The notes: generated by a model from the letters alone, not told the origin. 64,000 nt of DNA from Tychonema litorale BBK16 (GCF_021648855.1 NZ_JAKJHX010000001.1:41151-105150), one strand, 5' to 3'. Positions 8,841 through 17,514 are shown, numbered from the stretch's first letter. Numbers and translations: made by a program.

Positions 8841-10934
8841 ATGGTCAACCGTCTTGCCCAATCCCAAAGCCTTTACCTGCGGAAACACGCCGAAAACCCG
8901 ATCGACTGGTGGCCGTGGTGCGATGAAGCCTTAGAAACAGCCCGCAGCCAAAATAAACCAATTTTCCTGTCGATCGGCTATTCTAGCTGCCACTGGTGTA
9001 CGGTGATGGAAGGTGAGGCTTTTTCCGATCGCGCGATCGCCGAATACATGAATTCGCACTTTATTGCCATCAAGGTCGATCGCGAAGAACGCCCAGACAT
9101 CGACAGCATCTATATGCAAACCTTGCAAATGATGACCGGTCAAGGTGGTTGGCCGCTCAACGTTTTTCTCAGCCCCGATGATAGAATTACCTTCTATGGT
9201 GGCACTTATTTCCCCGTAGATCCGCGTTACGGAAGACCAGGATTTTTAGAAGTTTTGCAAGCAATTCGTCGCTTTTACGACACAGATAAAGCGAAGTTAG
9301 GAACATTCAAATCAGAGATTTTAGGCAACCTCCAACAAGCAGCCATGCTATCAGGAGTTACTACAGAATTAAGTAGCGAAATATTCCAAAAAGGCTTAGA
9401 AGCTAACACCGCAATTATTGCCTCTGCTAATCGAGCACCTAGTTTCCCGATGATGCCCTATGCAGAATTAGCACTGCGGGGAATACGCTTTGATTTTGAT
9501 GAATCAGAATATGACGCTCAACAAGCCTGTACTCAGCGCGGATTAGACCTCGCATTAGGTGGTATTTACGACCATGTTGCGGGCGGATTTCATCGCTATA
9601 CTGTTGATGACACATGGACTGTCCCACACTTTGAGAAAATGCTCTATGACAACGGGCAAATTGTTGAGTATTTAGCTAATCTCTGGAGTGCAGGAATTCA
9701 AGAACCGGCGTTTGAAAGTGCGATCGCAGGAACGGTAGAATGGTTGAAGCGGGAAATGACTGCAACCACAGGCTATTTCTACGCCGCACAAGATGCTGAC
9801 AGTTTCACCCCCCCAACCCCCCCTTACCAAGGGGGGGCAACGGGGGGGTCTGAACCGGAAGAAGGAGTGTTTTATGTTTGGACTTATAGCGAACTAGAAC
9901 AACTGTTGACTGCGGAGGAATTGGTAGAAATTCAAGCACAATTTACTGTTAGTCGTACTGGGAATTTTGAAGGGAAAAATGTCTTGCAACGCCGCCATTC
10001 GGGTAAATTGAGCGAAACAGTGAAAACGGCTTTGGCGAAACTCTTTCAAGTTCGTTACGGCGGCCATCCCGATAGTGTAAAAACCTTTCCCCCAGCCCGG
10101 AACAATCAGGAAGCTAAAAACGATAGTTGGCCTGGCAGAATTCCGGCAGTTACTGATACTAAAATGATCGTAGCTTGGAATAGCTTGATGATTTCTGGTT
10201 TGGCTAGGGCTGCGGCGGTGTTTGGGAATTCGGAGTATCTGGAATTGGCAGTAAAGGCTGCTGATTTTATTTTAGATAATCAGTGGATTGATGGGCGGTT
10301 TCACCGATTGAATTATGATGGTGAAACGGCTGTGATGGCGCAGTCGGAAGATTATGCTTTGTTCATCAAAGCATTGCTGGATTTGCATCAAGGTAGTTTG
10401 TCGCTAGTTGTAGAAAGTGACAAATGGTTGCAGAAGGCTGTGGAGGTGCAAGCAGAGTTTGATGAGTTTTTGTGGAGTCTGGAATTGGGGGGATATTATA
10501 ATACTGCGAAGGATGCTAGCAGCGAGTTGTTGGTGCGGGAACGGAGTTATACTGATAATGCTACTCCGGCGGCTAATGGAATTGCGATCGCATCTTTGGT
10601 TCGTTTAGCGCTGCTGGATCAAAATTTGGAATTGCTCGATCGCGCGGAACAGGGTTTGCAAGCTTTTAGCAGTATTATGGAAGATGCTCCCAAAGCTTGT
10701 CCAAGTCTGATTTCGGCGCTGGATTGGTATCAGCATTCTACTTTGATTCGCACGACTTCTGAGCTAATTTCTGGGTTGATGTCGCAGTATTATCCGACTG
10801 CTGTTTTTCTGGTTGATACTGATTTGCCGGAAGGGGTTGTTGGGTTGGTTTGTGAGTCTTTGACTTGTAAGGAACCGGCGAAGAGTCGAGAGGAGTTATT
10901 GGTGGAAATTTGGCATAGTCAAACACGGATTTAG
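8841..10934 (+). CDS. DUF255 thioredoxin-fold / glycosyl-hydrolase-like protein (YyaL/SPATA20 family)
   Basis: A 697-residue protein. The N-terminal thioredoxin-like domain carries the signature SIGYSSCHWCTVMEGEAF (residues about 44-61) and EERPDID. The rest is an alpha/alpha-barrel like those of six-hairpin glycosidases, with GGIYDHVAGGFHRYTVD and PHFEKMLYDN. The usual CHWCH motif reads CHWCT here, so the second histidine is missing. At residues 323-336 the sequence FTPPTPPYQGGATGG interrupts the conserved step from DADS to EEGVFYVWT. It is encoded by a C/G-rich repeat listed separately. The biochemical role of this widespread family is unknown. Confidence 0.92.
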   Translation: MVNRLAQSQSLYLRKHAENPIDWWPWCDEALETARSQNKPIFLSIGYSSCHWCTVMEGEAFSDRAIAEYMNSHFIAIKVDREERPDIDSIYMQTLQMMTGQGGWPLNVFLSPDDRITFYGGTYFPVDPRYGRPGFLEVLQAIRRFYDTDKAKLGTFKSEILGNLQQAAMLSGVTTELSSEIFQKGLEANTAIIASANRAPSFPMMPYAELALRGIRFDFDESEYDAQQACTQRGLDLALGGIYDHVAGGFHRYTVDDTWTVPHFEKMLYDNGQIVEYLANLWSAGIQEPAFESAIAGTVEWLKREMTATTGYFYAAQDADSFTPPTPPYQGGATGGSEPEEGVFYVWTYSELEQLLTAEELVEIQAQFTVSRTGNFEGKNVLQRRHSGKLSETVKTALAKLFQVRYGGHPDSVKTFPPARNNQEAKNDSWPGRIPAVTDTKMIVAWNSLMISGLARAAAVFGNSEYLELAVKAADFILDNQWIDGRFHRLNYDGETAVMAQSEDYALFIKALLDLHQGSLSLVVESDKWLQKAVEVQAEFDEFLWSLELGGYYNTAKDASSELLVRERSYTDNATPAANGIAIASLVRLALLDQNLELLDRAEQGLQAFSSIMEDAPKACPSLISALDWYQHSTLIRTTSELISGLMSQYYPTAVFLVDTDLPEGVVGLVCESLTCKEPAKSREELLVEIWHSQTRI
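9807..9849. repeat. C/G-rich palindromic repeat inside a coding sequence
   Basis: The runs cccccccaacccccccttac and aagggggggcaacggggggg form an inverted repeat and add about 14 residues in frame to the DUF255 protein. A closely similar element lies between genes at 55059-55147 (ccccctaacccccc and its complement), so this is a mobile-type interspersed repeat and not a native domain. Confidence 0.8.
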
Positions 10935-11030
10935 CGCTAATATTGTCTATGTTATTGAACCGCGAAGACGCGAAGTGCGCGAAGGAAGAAATAGGATTGA
11001 TTTAACCGCAGAGGGCGCAGAGAATCCAAG

Positions 11031-11064
11031 AGAGTAGGGGCAATTCATGAATTGCCCCTACTCT
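11031..11064. repeat. Perfect palindrome, copy 1 (AGTAGGGGCAATTCA and complement)
   Basis: A perfect 34-base palindrome centred on AATTCATGAATT. Copies sit at 33123-33170 and 33171-33200. It lies between the end of the DUF255 gene and the end of an XRE gene, two convergent genes, where it may act as a bidirectional terminator. The preceding ccgcagagggcgcagag is another repeat, related to the one at 19911. Confidence 0.85.
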
Positions 11065-11077
11065 AATCTGTGTACCC

Positions 11078-11290
11078 TCAATCTTCCAAAATCTCCACTA
11101 AATCTTCCATTGTCACGTCGAAGGCGCGGGCAATTTTGTAAACAGCAGAAAGATCAACTGTGTTCAAAGTATCGCGTTGAACATAGCTTCTGACAGTGTT
11201 GTAGTTGACTCCAGATCGATCGGCAACTTGCTTTAGCGTCCAACCTTTTTGCTCAGCTAGTTCTCGAATCCGCAGTCTAACATATCCCAT
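11078..11290 (-). CDS. XRE-family helix-turn-helix regulator, copy A
   Basis: A 70-residue protein made only of a Cro/XRE helix-turn-helix: MGYVRLRIRELAEQKGW, then the turn VADRSGVNYNTVRSYVQ, then VYKIARAFDVTMEDLVEILE. The ATG at 11290 is chosen because it aligns exactly with the start of copy B. A further in-frame ATG at 11320 would overlap copy B and add ten unmatched residues. It lies 10 bp after copy B, in one transcript. There is no dimerisation or sensor domain, so it could be an antitoxin-like or phage-like regulator. Confidence 0.85.
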   Translation of the reverse strand: MGYVRLRIRELAEQKGWTLKQVADRSGVNYNTVRSYVQRDTLNTVDLSAVYKIARAFDVTMEDLVEILED

Positions 11291-11300
11291 GAGTGCGCCT

Positions 11301-11513
11301 TCAATCTTCCAAAATCTCAACCAAATCTTCTATTGTTACCTCTAAGGCGCGGGCAATTTTGTAAACAGCGGACAAATCGACTGTGTTCAAAGCATCCCGT
11401 CTCCCGTAGCTTTTTACCGTGTTGTAGTTGACTCCGGATCGATCGGCAACTTCTTTAAACGTCCAACCCCTTTTCTCAGCTAGTTCTCGAATCCGCAGTC
11501 TCACGTATCCCAT
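11301..11513 (-). CDS. XRE-family helix-turn-helix regulator, copy B
   Basis: A tandem paralogue of copy A: 70 residues, colinear, with about 12 differences. The recognition-helix area VADRSGVNYNTVKSYGRRD differs from copy A mainly in YGRRDA against YVQRDT, so operator preference may have diverged. The frame is open upstream to 11678, but the paralogy fixes the start at 11513. The promoter should lie in 11514-11646, shared with the divergent gene at 11647. Confidence 0.85.
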   Translation of the reverse strand: MGYVRLRIRELAEKRGWTFKEVADRSGVNYNTVKSYGRRDALNTVDLSAVYKIARALEVTIEDLVEILED

Positions 11514-11646
11514 TTTTTGCTTGACTTCGGTGCATATATACCGGATAATATTTATGTACACTAAAAACGATCGCCCACCTAGCCTCGAAAACTTGAGGGC
11601 GATCGCTTTTCTATCACACCCCGCAAACGCGGGGAAGGATTCCCCT

Positions 11647-11880
11647 ATGATACCAACATCCAAGCCAAAATTAAACACTCATCCCTGGTGTATTGTACGG
11701 CAATTGCCAAATATGCAGCGATTAGTGGTTGCGAGATTCCACCGCCGAGGTGATGCTGATGGATATATTCAGATTTTACGGCGGTTGTTACCGACGACTA
11801 AACACGCGATCGTTTTTGATTTGACTGGGGATGAAAAATTGCCTGATGTGCGATCGGCTGAGTTAGAACAAGTGTTGTAA
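11647..11880 (+). CDS. Small conserved cyanobacterial protein (unknown function)
   Basis: A 77-residue protein with HPWCIVRQLPNMQRLVVARF at about 10-29, then RRRGDADGYIQILRRLLP and a final strand HAIVFDL. I recognise this as a recurrent small cyanobacterial family with the HPWCIVR start, but no function is known to me. The frame is open upstream to 11428. That part is antisense to the XRE gene and is excluded. It is divergent from the XRE pair. Confidence 0.7.
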   Translation: MIPTSKPKLNTHPWCIVRQLPNMQRLVVARFHRRGDADGYIQILRRLLPTTKHAIVFDLTGDEKLPDVRSAELEQVL

Positions 11881-12002
11881 TTTGATAAAGGGCGATCGTA
11901 TTTGATGATAAGTGCGATCGACCTTCCCTCAACTTTGCTGAAAATTATCACCATTTTGCACGTTTGCCACACCGAATAGTACAATAAACTAGGAGTTGTG
12001 AC

Positions 12003-12185
12003 TTGCCAACGCAGAAACAATCCAACACAGCAATATTCCTCTGTCAATTGCTTTCAAATTTGTATCAGCCAATCAATGTTTTTCGTTACGATCGCCACTT
12101 AAAAACACTATACATCCAGGCTGGGGTGAGTGATGAAATTGGCATTTTAATAGATGAAAATGGAAGTTGGAGCTTTGTTTTATGA
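12003..12185 (+). CDS. DUF6888-like small protein
   Basis: A 60-residue protein starting at TTG, with AGGAG 7 bases before it. The pattern LCQLLSNLYQPINVFRYD, then LYIQAGVSDEIGILIDENG, matches what I remember of DUF6888, a cyanobacterial family encoded just before a DUF6887 partner. The stop overlaps the next start as ATGA, so translation is coupled. A toxin-antitoxin-like role is conceivable from the small, overlapping layout, but nothing in the sequence proves it. Confidence 0.65.
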   Translation: MPTQKQSNTAIFLCQLLSNLYQPINVFRYDRHLKTLYIQAGVSDEIGILIDENGSWSFVL

Positions 12186-12793
12186 CGCAAAAGTTAGACC
12201 AAATGACGACTGCTGAATTGAAATACTACCTTTCACAGCATAGAAACGATCGCGAAGAATTCCGACTGGCACTGCAAGTTTTAATTGACCGTCGTGATGC
12301 TAATGATACAAGCCAACCTTATCCTTTTGACCTTGCCGACCCAGAAAACGAGGTGACAGCAATTTTGACTGAAAAAATCAATCGGTTAACAAACCCTCAA
12401 CCCCTTCAAGTGGTTTACTATAATCTCTATCTTCTGATTAATCTCGGAGATAATTTAACAGGAGGAACCATTCTAATTGATACCTACACATTTGACCCCC
12501 AATTAATCAAGGGAGATACCGTCTCCATCAAGGACTGGAAAATAGGAGTTACAGCAGACAAAGGACTAAGAAATAGAGCTTTTTCTTTTGATGCAACTGT
12601 CATTGACGTACAAAAAACTGTAGTCCGGCATCAACATTTCTCTGTAGATATTATTCTACAATCACCGGATCGGGAGACAATAGCTCAACTAAGAGATGCT
12701 TTGACATCCAGAAATTCACAAAATTTTGGAGAAAATAATCGCATTGAGTCCTCAACATTTTTAGAGTTGAATTTGACCGCCCAACAATTTTAA
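12182..12793 (+). CDS. DUF6887-like protein with a C-terminal extension
   Basis: 203 residues. The first 45 or so (MTTAELKYYLSQHRNDREEF and LIDRRDAND) resemble the complete DUF6887 partner protein, which is usually only about 60-70 residues long. Here it continues with about 135 residues of unrecognised mixed alpha/beta sequence (VVYYNLYLLINLGDNLTGGT, then KDWKIGVTADKG). The start is set by the ATGA overlap. An in-frame TTG at 12167 is less likely. It may be a fusion of the DUF6887 helix with an unknown effector or sensor domain. Confidence 0.65.
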   Translation: MTQKLDQMTTAELKYYLSQHRNDREEFRLALQVLIDRRDANDTSQPYPFDLADPENEVTAILTEKINRLTNPQPLQVVYYNLYLLINLGDNLTGGTILIDTYTFDPQLIKGDTVSIKDWKIGVTADKGLRNRAFSFDATVIDVQKTVVRHQHFSVDIILQSPDRETIAQLRDALTSRNSQNFGENNRIESSTFLELNLTAQQF

Positions 12794-13027
12794 TCCGTAA
12801 TATTTATGCTCAAATTAGTCATAAACAACTAGCAACATAATCAGTGTTTATATAAAACTTAACAATTTATTTACAATTACTACCAATTCAGAAATAATAA
12901 ATTGTTACGCCTAACTGTTTTTTGCAAATAACCGTTAAACTATTCTAACTGCACGTCTTAAGCGTCGCAGGCTCAACCTATAGCTGTTAAGGATTCGTCC
13001 TGATTCACAGGAGCAAGATTTTAAAAT

Positions 13028-14935
13028 ATGCATCTCAGCGAACTAACTCACCCAAATCAATTACACGGCTTGTCGATTCATCAACTCGAACAAATTGCCC
13101 GACAAATTCGAGAAAAGCATTTAGAAACTGTAGCAGCCAGCGGTGGCCACCTCGGCCCCGGATTGGGCGTAGTCGAACTGACTTTAGCACTGTACCAGAC
13201 ACTAGACCTCGATCGCGACAAAGTTACCTGGGATGTCGGCCACCAAGCTTATCCGCACAAATTGATCACCGGTCGCTATAACAATTTTCACACCCTACGC
13301 CAAAAAGACGGCGTTGCAGGCTATCTCAAGCGCTGTGAGAGCAAATTTGACCATTTTGGTGCTGGACACGCTTCTACGAGCATTTCCGCAGCCCTAGGAA
13401 TGGCAATGGCGCGCGACCTCAAAGGCGAAAATTTTAAAACTGTCGCAGTCATTGGCGACGGCGCACTGACAGGGGGTATGGCACTCGAAGCGATTAACCA
13501 CGCAGGCCATATGCCGAAAACTAATGTAATGGTAGTGCTCAACGATAACGAGATGTCAATTTCGCCGAATGTCGGCGCAATTACCCGCTATTTGAACAAG
13601 ATGCGACTTTCGCAGCCGGTGCAATTTCTCAAAGATAACTTGGAGGAACAATTCAAACAAATTCCGTTTGTTGGTGAAACATTTACGCCAGAAATGGAAC
13701 GCCTCAAGGAAGGGATGAAACGATTAGCTGTGTCGAAAGTTGGAGCCGTAATTGAAGAATTAGGCTTTACTTACATGGGGCCGGTAGACGGACACAATTT
13801 GGCAGAGTTAATTGCTACTTTCAAACACGGTCATACCATCCAAGGCCCGGTGTTAGTTCACGTGGTGACGGTGAAGGGCAAAGGATATGCGATCGCCGAA
13901 AAAGACCAAGTAGGATATCACGCCCAAAACCCGTTTAATTTAGCTACTGGTAAAGGCATTCCTTCCACCAAACCCAAGCCTCCAGCCTACTCGAAAGTCT
14001 TTGCTCACTGTCTAGTTAAGCTAGCAGAAGATAATCCAAAAATTGTCGGTATTACTGCGGCAATGGCAACGGGAACTTGCCTAGACAAACTTCAGGAAAA
14101 ACTCCCGAAACAGTACATTGATGTTGGTATTGCCGAACAACACGCCGTCACATTATCGGCTGGTTTAGCCTGCGAAGGAATGCGCCCGGTTGTAGTAATT
14201 TACTCGACCTTTTTGCAGCGTGGATACGACCAAATTGTTCACGATGTCTGCATCCAAAACTTGCCTGTTTTCTTCTGTTTGGATCGAGCCGGAATTGTCG
14301 GTGCTGATGGCCCAACTCACCAAGGAATGTATGACATTTCCTACTTGCGCTGTTTGCCAAATCTGACAATTATGGCTCCAAAAGATGAGGCAGAATTGCA
14401 GCGGATGGTAGTCACGGGAGTCAATCATACCAGCGGTCCGATCGCGATGCGTTACCCGCGTGGCAACGGTTACGGCGTGCCTTTGATGGAAGAAGGTTGG
14501 GAAGAATTGCCGATCGGCAAAGCGGAAATCCTCCGCAACGGCGACGACGTGCTAATCTTAGGTTACGGTTCAATGGTCTATCCGGCGATGCAAACGGCCG
14601 AGATGTTGAGCGAACATGGCATTGAAGCAACTGTGATTAATGCGCGTTTTGTCAAGCCTTTAGATACCGAATTAATCTTACCTTTGGCACAGCGAATCGG
14701 CAAAGTTGTCACAATGGAAGAAGGCTGTTTAATGGGCGGTTTCGGTTCAGCAGTAGCCGAAGCTTTGCTAGACAATAATATCCTGGTTCCATTGATGCGC
14801 CTGGGTGTACCTGATACATTGGTGGATCATGCCACGCCGGAACAATCCTTTGCAACCTTGGGATTGAATCCGTCGCAAATGTGCGATCGAATATTGGCAA
14901 CATTCAGCCGCAAAGAGTCTCCGGTTAGCGTCTAA
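13028..14935 (+). CDS. dxs: 1-deoxy-D-xylulose-5-phosphate synthase
   Basis: A thiamine-diphosphate enzyme that joins pyruvate and glyceraldehyde 3-phosphate in the first step of the MEP isoprenoid pathway, feeding carotenoids, phytol and quinones. The 635 residues match the family. Visible motifs are [15 protein letters not shown] at the start, the ThDP/Mg motif [18 protein letters not shown]...NDNEMSIS, the transketolase pyrimidine domain with [17 protein letters not shown], and [18 protein letters not shown]. An A/T-rich leader of about 230 bases precedes it. Confidence 0.98.
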   Translation: MHLSELTHPNQLHGLSIHQLEQIARQIREKHLETVAASGGHLGPGLGVVELTLALYQTLDLDRDKVTWDVGHQAYPHKLITGRYNNFHTLRQKDGVAGYLKRCESKFDHFGAGHASTSISAALGMAMARDLKGENFKTVAVIGDGALTGGMALEAINHAGHMPKTNVMVVLNDNEMSISPNVGAITRYLNKMRLSQPVQFLKDNLEEQFKQIPFVGETFTPEMERLKEGMKRLAVSKVGAVIEELGFTYMGPVDGHNLAELIATFKHGHTIQGPVLVHVVTVKGKGYAIAEKDQVGYHAQNPFNLATGKGIPSTKPKPPAYSKVFAHCLVKLAEDNPKIVGITAAMATGTCLDKLQEKLPKQYIDVGIAEQHAVTLSAGLACEGMRPVVVIYSTFLQRGYDQIVHDVCIQNLPVFFCLDRAGIVGADGPTHQGMYDISYLRCLPNLTIMAPKDEAELQRMVVTGVNHTSGPIAMRYPRGNGYGVPLMEEGWEELPIGKAEILRNGDDVLILGYGSMVYPAMQTAEMLSEHGIEATVINARFVKPLDTELILPLAQRIGKVVTMEEGCLMGGFGSAVAEALLDNNILVPLMRLGVPDTLVDHATPEQSFATLGLNPSQMCDRILATFSRKESPVSV

Positions 14936-14942
14936 TTTCACT

Positions 14943-14967
14943 CGTTACCAGGCTTTGCCTGGTAACG
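14943..14967 (+). terminator. Hairpin after dxs (CGTTACCAGG repeat family)
   Basis: A perfect 10-bp stem, CGTTACCAGG / CCTGGTAACG, around the loop CTTTG, starts 7 bases after the dxs stop. There is no T-tract. The same palindrome family occurs inside polA at 62908. It probably limits read-through but is best seen as an interspersed palindrome. Confidence 0.6.
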
Positions 14968-14979
14968 CATAAATCAGGA

Positions 14980-15070
14980 GACGGCAGTGCCGTGTCCCTA
15001 CAATTAATTACGGTAGGGAAACGGCACTGCCTTGGACTCTATATCATTCCGGCATAGCCGGAATTGATAT
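14980..15070. repeat. Two nested inverted repeats upstream of the small gene family
   Basis: First, gacggcagtgccgtgtccct at 14980 is complemented by gtagggaaacggcactgcc ending at 15031. Second, ATATCATTCCGGC / GCCGGAATTGATAT spans 15041-15070. Relatives of the first occur at 54916-55005, 55200 and 60491. A relative of the second occurs at about 40048-40077. Both are typical palindromic interspersed elements. Confidence 0.75.
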
Positions 15071-15115
15071 TATGATATAATTGAATGAAATTTTCACGAT
15101 AAGGAACAATCACCA

Positions 15116-15433
15116 ATGACTTATCTCAACTCAACTCGCACAGTACCCCGGAAAAGATTGCACCAAAAACGCACACTTTCTCCAGAAGAAATAGCCCAAT
15201 GGTACGCTGAAAGAGCAGCATTTCGCCAGCGGTGTCAACCTATATTCGATCGCCTCAAACCAGAATTAATTAAAACCCATTACAACTGGTACATGGCAGT
15301 TGAACCCGACAGCGGAGAACATTTTATCGACAAGGATAATATGCTAGTTGCAAACATAGCTCATGAGAAATACCCGAAAGCTAAATTGCACGTTTTTAGA
15401 ATCAATGAAACCGGAGTTTGTGGTACAATCTAA
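15116..15433 (+). CDS. Small cyanobacterial family protein, copy 2
   Basis: 105 residues, closest to copy 3 next door. The colinear parts are EEIAQWYAERAAFRQRCQPI, FDRLKPELIKTHYNWYMAVE, PDSGEHFIDKDN and the C-terminal FRINETGVCGTI. Its stop is TAA and not the ATGA overlap. The bases just after the stop still match the first codons of the aspartyl-protease-like partner (see 15433), which shows that the pair was duplicated and this partner lost. Function unknown. Confidence 0.75.
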   Translation: MTYLNSTRTVPRKRLHQKRTLSPEEIAQWYAERAAFRQRCQPIFDRLKPELIKTHYNWYMAVEPDSGEHFIDKDNMLVANIAHEKYPKAKLHVFRINETGVCGTI

Positions 15434-15448
15434 TTGCAGGAACATTTG
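15433..15448 (+). pseudogene. 16-base relic of a partner gene start
   Basis: The sequence attgcaggaacatttg directly after copy 2 is identical to codons 2-6 of the intact partner gene at 15786-15801. The ATG itself has become CTA. Only this footprint of the duplicated partner remains before copy 3 begins. Confidence 0.6.
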
Positions 15449-15468
15449 AAAATAAGGGATAAAAAACA

Positions 15469-15786
15469 ATGACTAGCGTAAAACCAACTCGCACAGTCCG
15501 TCGCGGAAGAGTGTTCCCAGAAATTCAATGGTCAGAAGAAAAAAAAGCCCAGTGGCGCGCTGAAAGAGAAGCATTTTATCAACGGTGTAAACCAATTTTC
15601 GATCGCCTAAAACCAGAATTGATTGAAACCCACTACAACTGGTATATGGCAGTTGAACCCGACAGCGGAGAATATTTTATAGACAAAGATGATATGGTGG
15701 CTGGCAAAATGTGCCGTGAGAAACATCCAAATGCTATCCCGTTCATGTTCCGTATCAACCCTACAGGGGTTTGTGGCACGATATGA
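15469..15786 (+). CDS. Small cyanobacterial family protein, copy 3
   Basis: 105 residues with the family pattern: basic start TVRRGRVFPEIQW, central FDRLKPELIETHYNWYMAVE, PDSGEYFIDKDD, and C-terminus FRINPTGVCGTI. It is tandem to copy 2 and overlaps the aspartyl-protease-like gene by ATGA, so the two proteins are probably made together. Conservation of the HYNWYMA and GVCGTI blocks over three copies points to a structural core. Function unknown. Confidence 0.75.
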   Translation: MTSVKPTRTVRRGRVFPEIQWSEEKKAQWRAEREAFYQRCKPIFDRLKPELIETHYNWYMAVEPDSGEYFIDKDDMVAGKMCREKHPNAIPFMFRINPTGVCGTI

Positions 15787-16151
15787 TTGCAGGAACATTT
15801 GGTGAAGAGGACGGGCTATTTTTTGAAGTTGACTTGATTGCTGATAACGGCTTAGAATTACCTGTTGATGCTCTCCTAGATACAGGTTTTTCTGGCTGGC
15901 TAGCAATGGACATTCAGGATTTAGAAGGACTCGATTGGACTTATATTAGGCCACAAAAAATGGCCACAGCTAGGGGAGAATTCTATTTTGACCTTTATGC
16001 AGGAAAAATCAGAATTGATAATCAAGAATTCGATATTCCTGTTCATGTAGGTGACGGAGTACCCGAAGTTTTAATCGGCCGCCAGTGGCTCAAAAATCGG
16101 CGGTTAGTAGTTGATATTTCGGCGGGTGTGTTGACATTGGAAGCAAATTAA
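15783..16151 (+). CDS. Small retropepsin-like aspartyl protease family protein
   Basis: 122 residues. The core VDALLDTGFSGWLAM at about 29-43 carries the DTG active-site triad followed by the hydrophobic pattern of clan AA single-domain aspartyl proteases. Further on, IDNQEFDIPVHVGDGVPEVL and IGRQWLKNRRLVVD match the second half of such folds. It would need to dimerise to make a full active site. It is translationally coupled to copy 3, and a flavoprotein gene follows 7 bp later. Truncated or erased versions sit behind copies 1 and 2. Confidence 0.75.
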   Translation: MIAGTFGEEDGLFFEVDLIADNGLELPVDALLDTGFSGWLAMDIQDLEGLDWTYIRPQKMATARGEFYFDLYAGKIRIDNQEFDIPVHVGDGVPEVLIGRQWLKNRRLVVDISAGVLTLEAN

Positions 16152-16158
16152 TAGCAAG

Positions 16159-17379
16159 ATGACTTTAAAAAGTTTTGATATAGTAATAGTAGGAGCAGGC
16201 CCCGCAGGCGGTCAGTGTGCGAGAATCCTCGCCAAATCTGGTTGCCAAGTCTTACTTGTAGAACAAAATGATAGTTTTAATAAAAATGACTTTTCCAGCG
16301 CCGCCACGCCTTTAGAAACTCTCTCACAATTCAATTTACCCGAATCAGTAATTGGCAGTTATTGGCACAAACTTACTATTGAAACTAGCAAAGTCAGTCA
16401 AACTTGGGAGTCTCCTAAAAATTTGGGAGTTGTCTTAAATTTTGCTAAATTTAGAGCATTTCTGGCTAGTGAAGTTCAAGGAAATGGAAGTGAAGTTTGG
16501 CTGGGTTGTCGCTACATTAAACATTCACAAGCCAACGGCGCAACTATCGTAGAATTCAAACAGCTATCCGACGGCAAAATCATCCAAGTTAGCGCGAAAG
16601 TATTGGTTGATGCGACTGGTTTTGCTAGGGCGATTATGTATGAGAAAGAAAATGATAAACCAGCTTTCTTGTCGGGAACCGGCATCGAATATCTAATTGA
16701 AGTAGAACCGGAAGTTTACGATAAATATGCCAATGATTTAATCTTCTTTTTGGGCGATAAATGGATGCCAAAAGGTTATTCTTGGATATTTCCGATGGAA
16801 CAAAATCGGCTGAAAGTTGGTGCGGGCAGGATTTTTTTAGATCCGAAAACTGTGAAGAATTTGGAACCTCTGAAAAAGTATATCTATTTACTGATTGATG
16901 AGTATTTGAAGTCGAAAAATTATAAAATTATTGACAAACATGGTTCGACTCTGAAATACAGTCAGGGTTTGAAAGATATCTATTGTCAGGATAACATAAT
17001 TGCGATCGGCGATACTGTCTCGACGGTGAATTTTTTGGGCGGTGAAGGAATCAGACACGGGATGGATGGTGCACAAATAGCTGCAAAGTATATTCAAAAG
17101 TATTTAGATAACCAAATATCAGATTTCCGGGATTATGAGACGGAAATGCACCGCAAGTTTGATCGGAAATGGCATATTTCAGAAAGATTGGCTGTGAGAA
17201 AGTATATCGATGATGTGAATGATGTACTTACTGATAAAACAATTGATTATTTGAAGTATATGAAAACTGAAGATGTGATGGATATTTTGTTTGAGTATAA
17301 GTTTGAGAAGATTTCCAGAGGGTTGGGTGGTTATTTGAGTAGGAAAATTCAGGGTTTTATTCAGAAATTCGGCGGTTGA
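16159..17379 (+). CDS. Geranylgeranyl-reductase-family FAD oxidoreductase
   Basis: A 406-residue flavoprotein. It has the N-terminal dinucleotide motif VGAGPAGGQCARILA (residues 12-26) with the following acidic strand end LLVEQND, and the second FAD block IIAIGDTVSTVNFLGGEGIR at about 276-295, typical of the geranylgeranyl reductase/halogenase-like superfamily. The usual chlP is longer in its substrate region, so this is not called ChlP. It lies close to dxs, which makes an isoprenoid or lipid substrate attractive but unproven. Confidence 0.8.
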   Translation: MTLKSFDIVIVGAGPAGGQCARILAKSGCQVLLVEQNDSFNKNDFSSAATPLETLSQFNLPESVIGSYWHKLTIETSKVSQTWESPKNLGVVLNFAKFRAFLASEVQGNGSEVWLGCRYIKHSQANGATIVEFKQLSDGKIIQVSAKVLVDATGFARAIMYEKENDKPAFLSGTGIEYLIEVEPEVYDKYANDLIFFLGDKWMPKGYSWIFPMEQNRLKVGAGRIFLDPKTVKNLEPLKKYIYLLIDEYLKSKNYKIIDKHGSTLKYSQGLKDIYCQDNIIAIGDTVSTVNFLGGEGIRHGMDGAQIAAKYIQKYLDNQISDFRDYETEMHRKFDRKWHISERLAVRKYIDDVNDVLTDKTIDYLKYMKTEDVMDILFEYKFEKISRGLGGYLSRKIQGFIQKFGG

Positions 17380-17390
17380 AATTCGTTTAA

Positions 17391-17481
17391 AACTCGGCGG
17401 TTGAAACCGCGTCTACACACACGAAGTTGAAATTCATTTAATTAAAACTCGGCGGTTGAAACCGCGTCTACACACACGAAG
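17391..17481. repeat. 36-bp direct repeat, two copies
   Basis: Identical 36-base units at 17391-17426 and 17446-17481 begin aactcggcggttgaaaccgc and end cacacacgaag, separated by 19 bases. A partial third copy (ttcggcggttgaaattcg) is fused to the end of the flavoprotein gene, and gtccgcctccgcggac follows. This is an interspersed repeat and not CRISPR, because the spacing is too short and there are only two full units. Confidence 0.85.
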
Positions 17482-17514
17482 TCCGCCTCCGCGGACTAAG
17501 ATTATGAATTTATG

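Noticed and set aside
15116-15786. Copies 2 and 3 of the small family as one gene split by a frameshift
   Set aside because: Each copy is full length with its own start and complete C-terminal block, so this is tandem duplication.
17391-17481. 36-base direct repeats as a CRISPR remnant
   Set aside because: The 19-base gap is too short for a spacer, there are only two full units, and a partial copy extends into a coding sequence. There are no cas genes.
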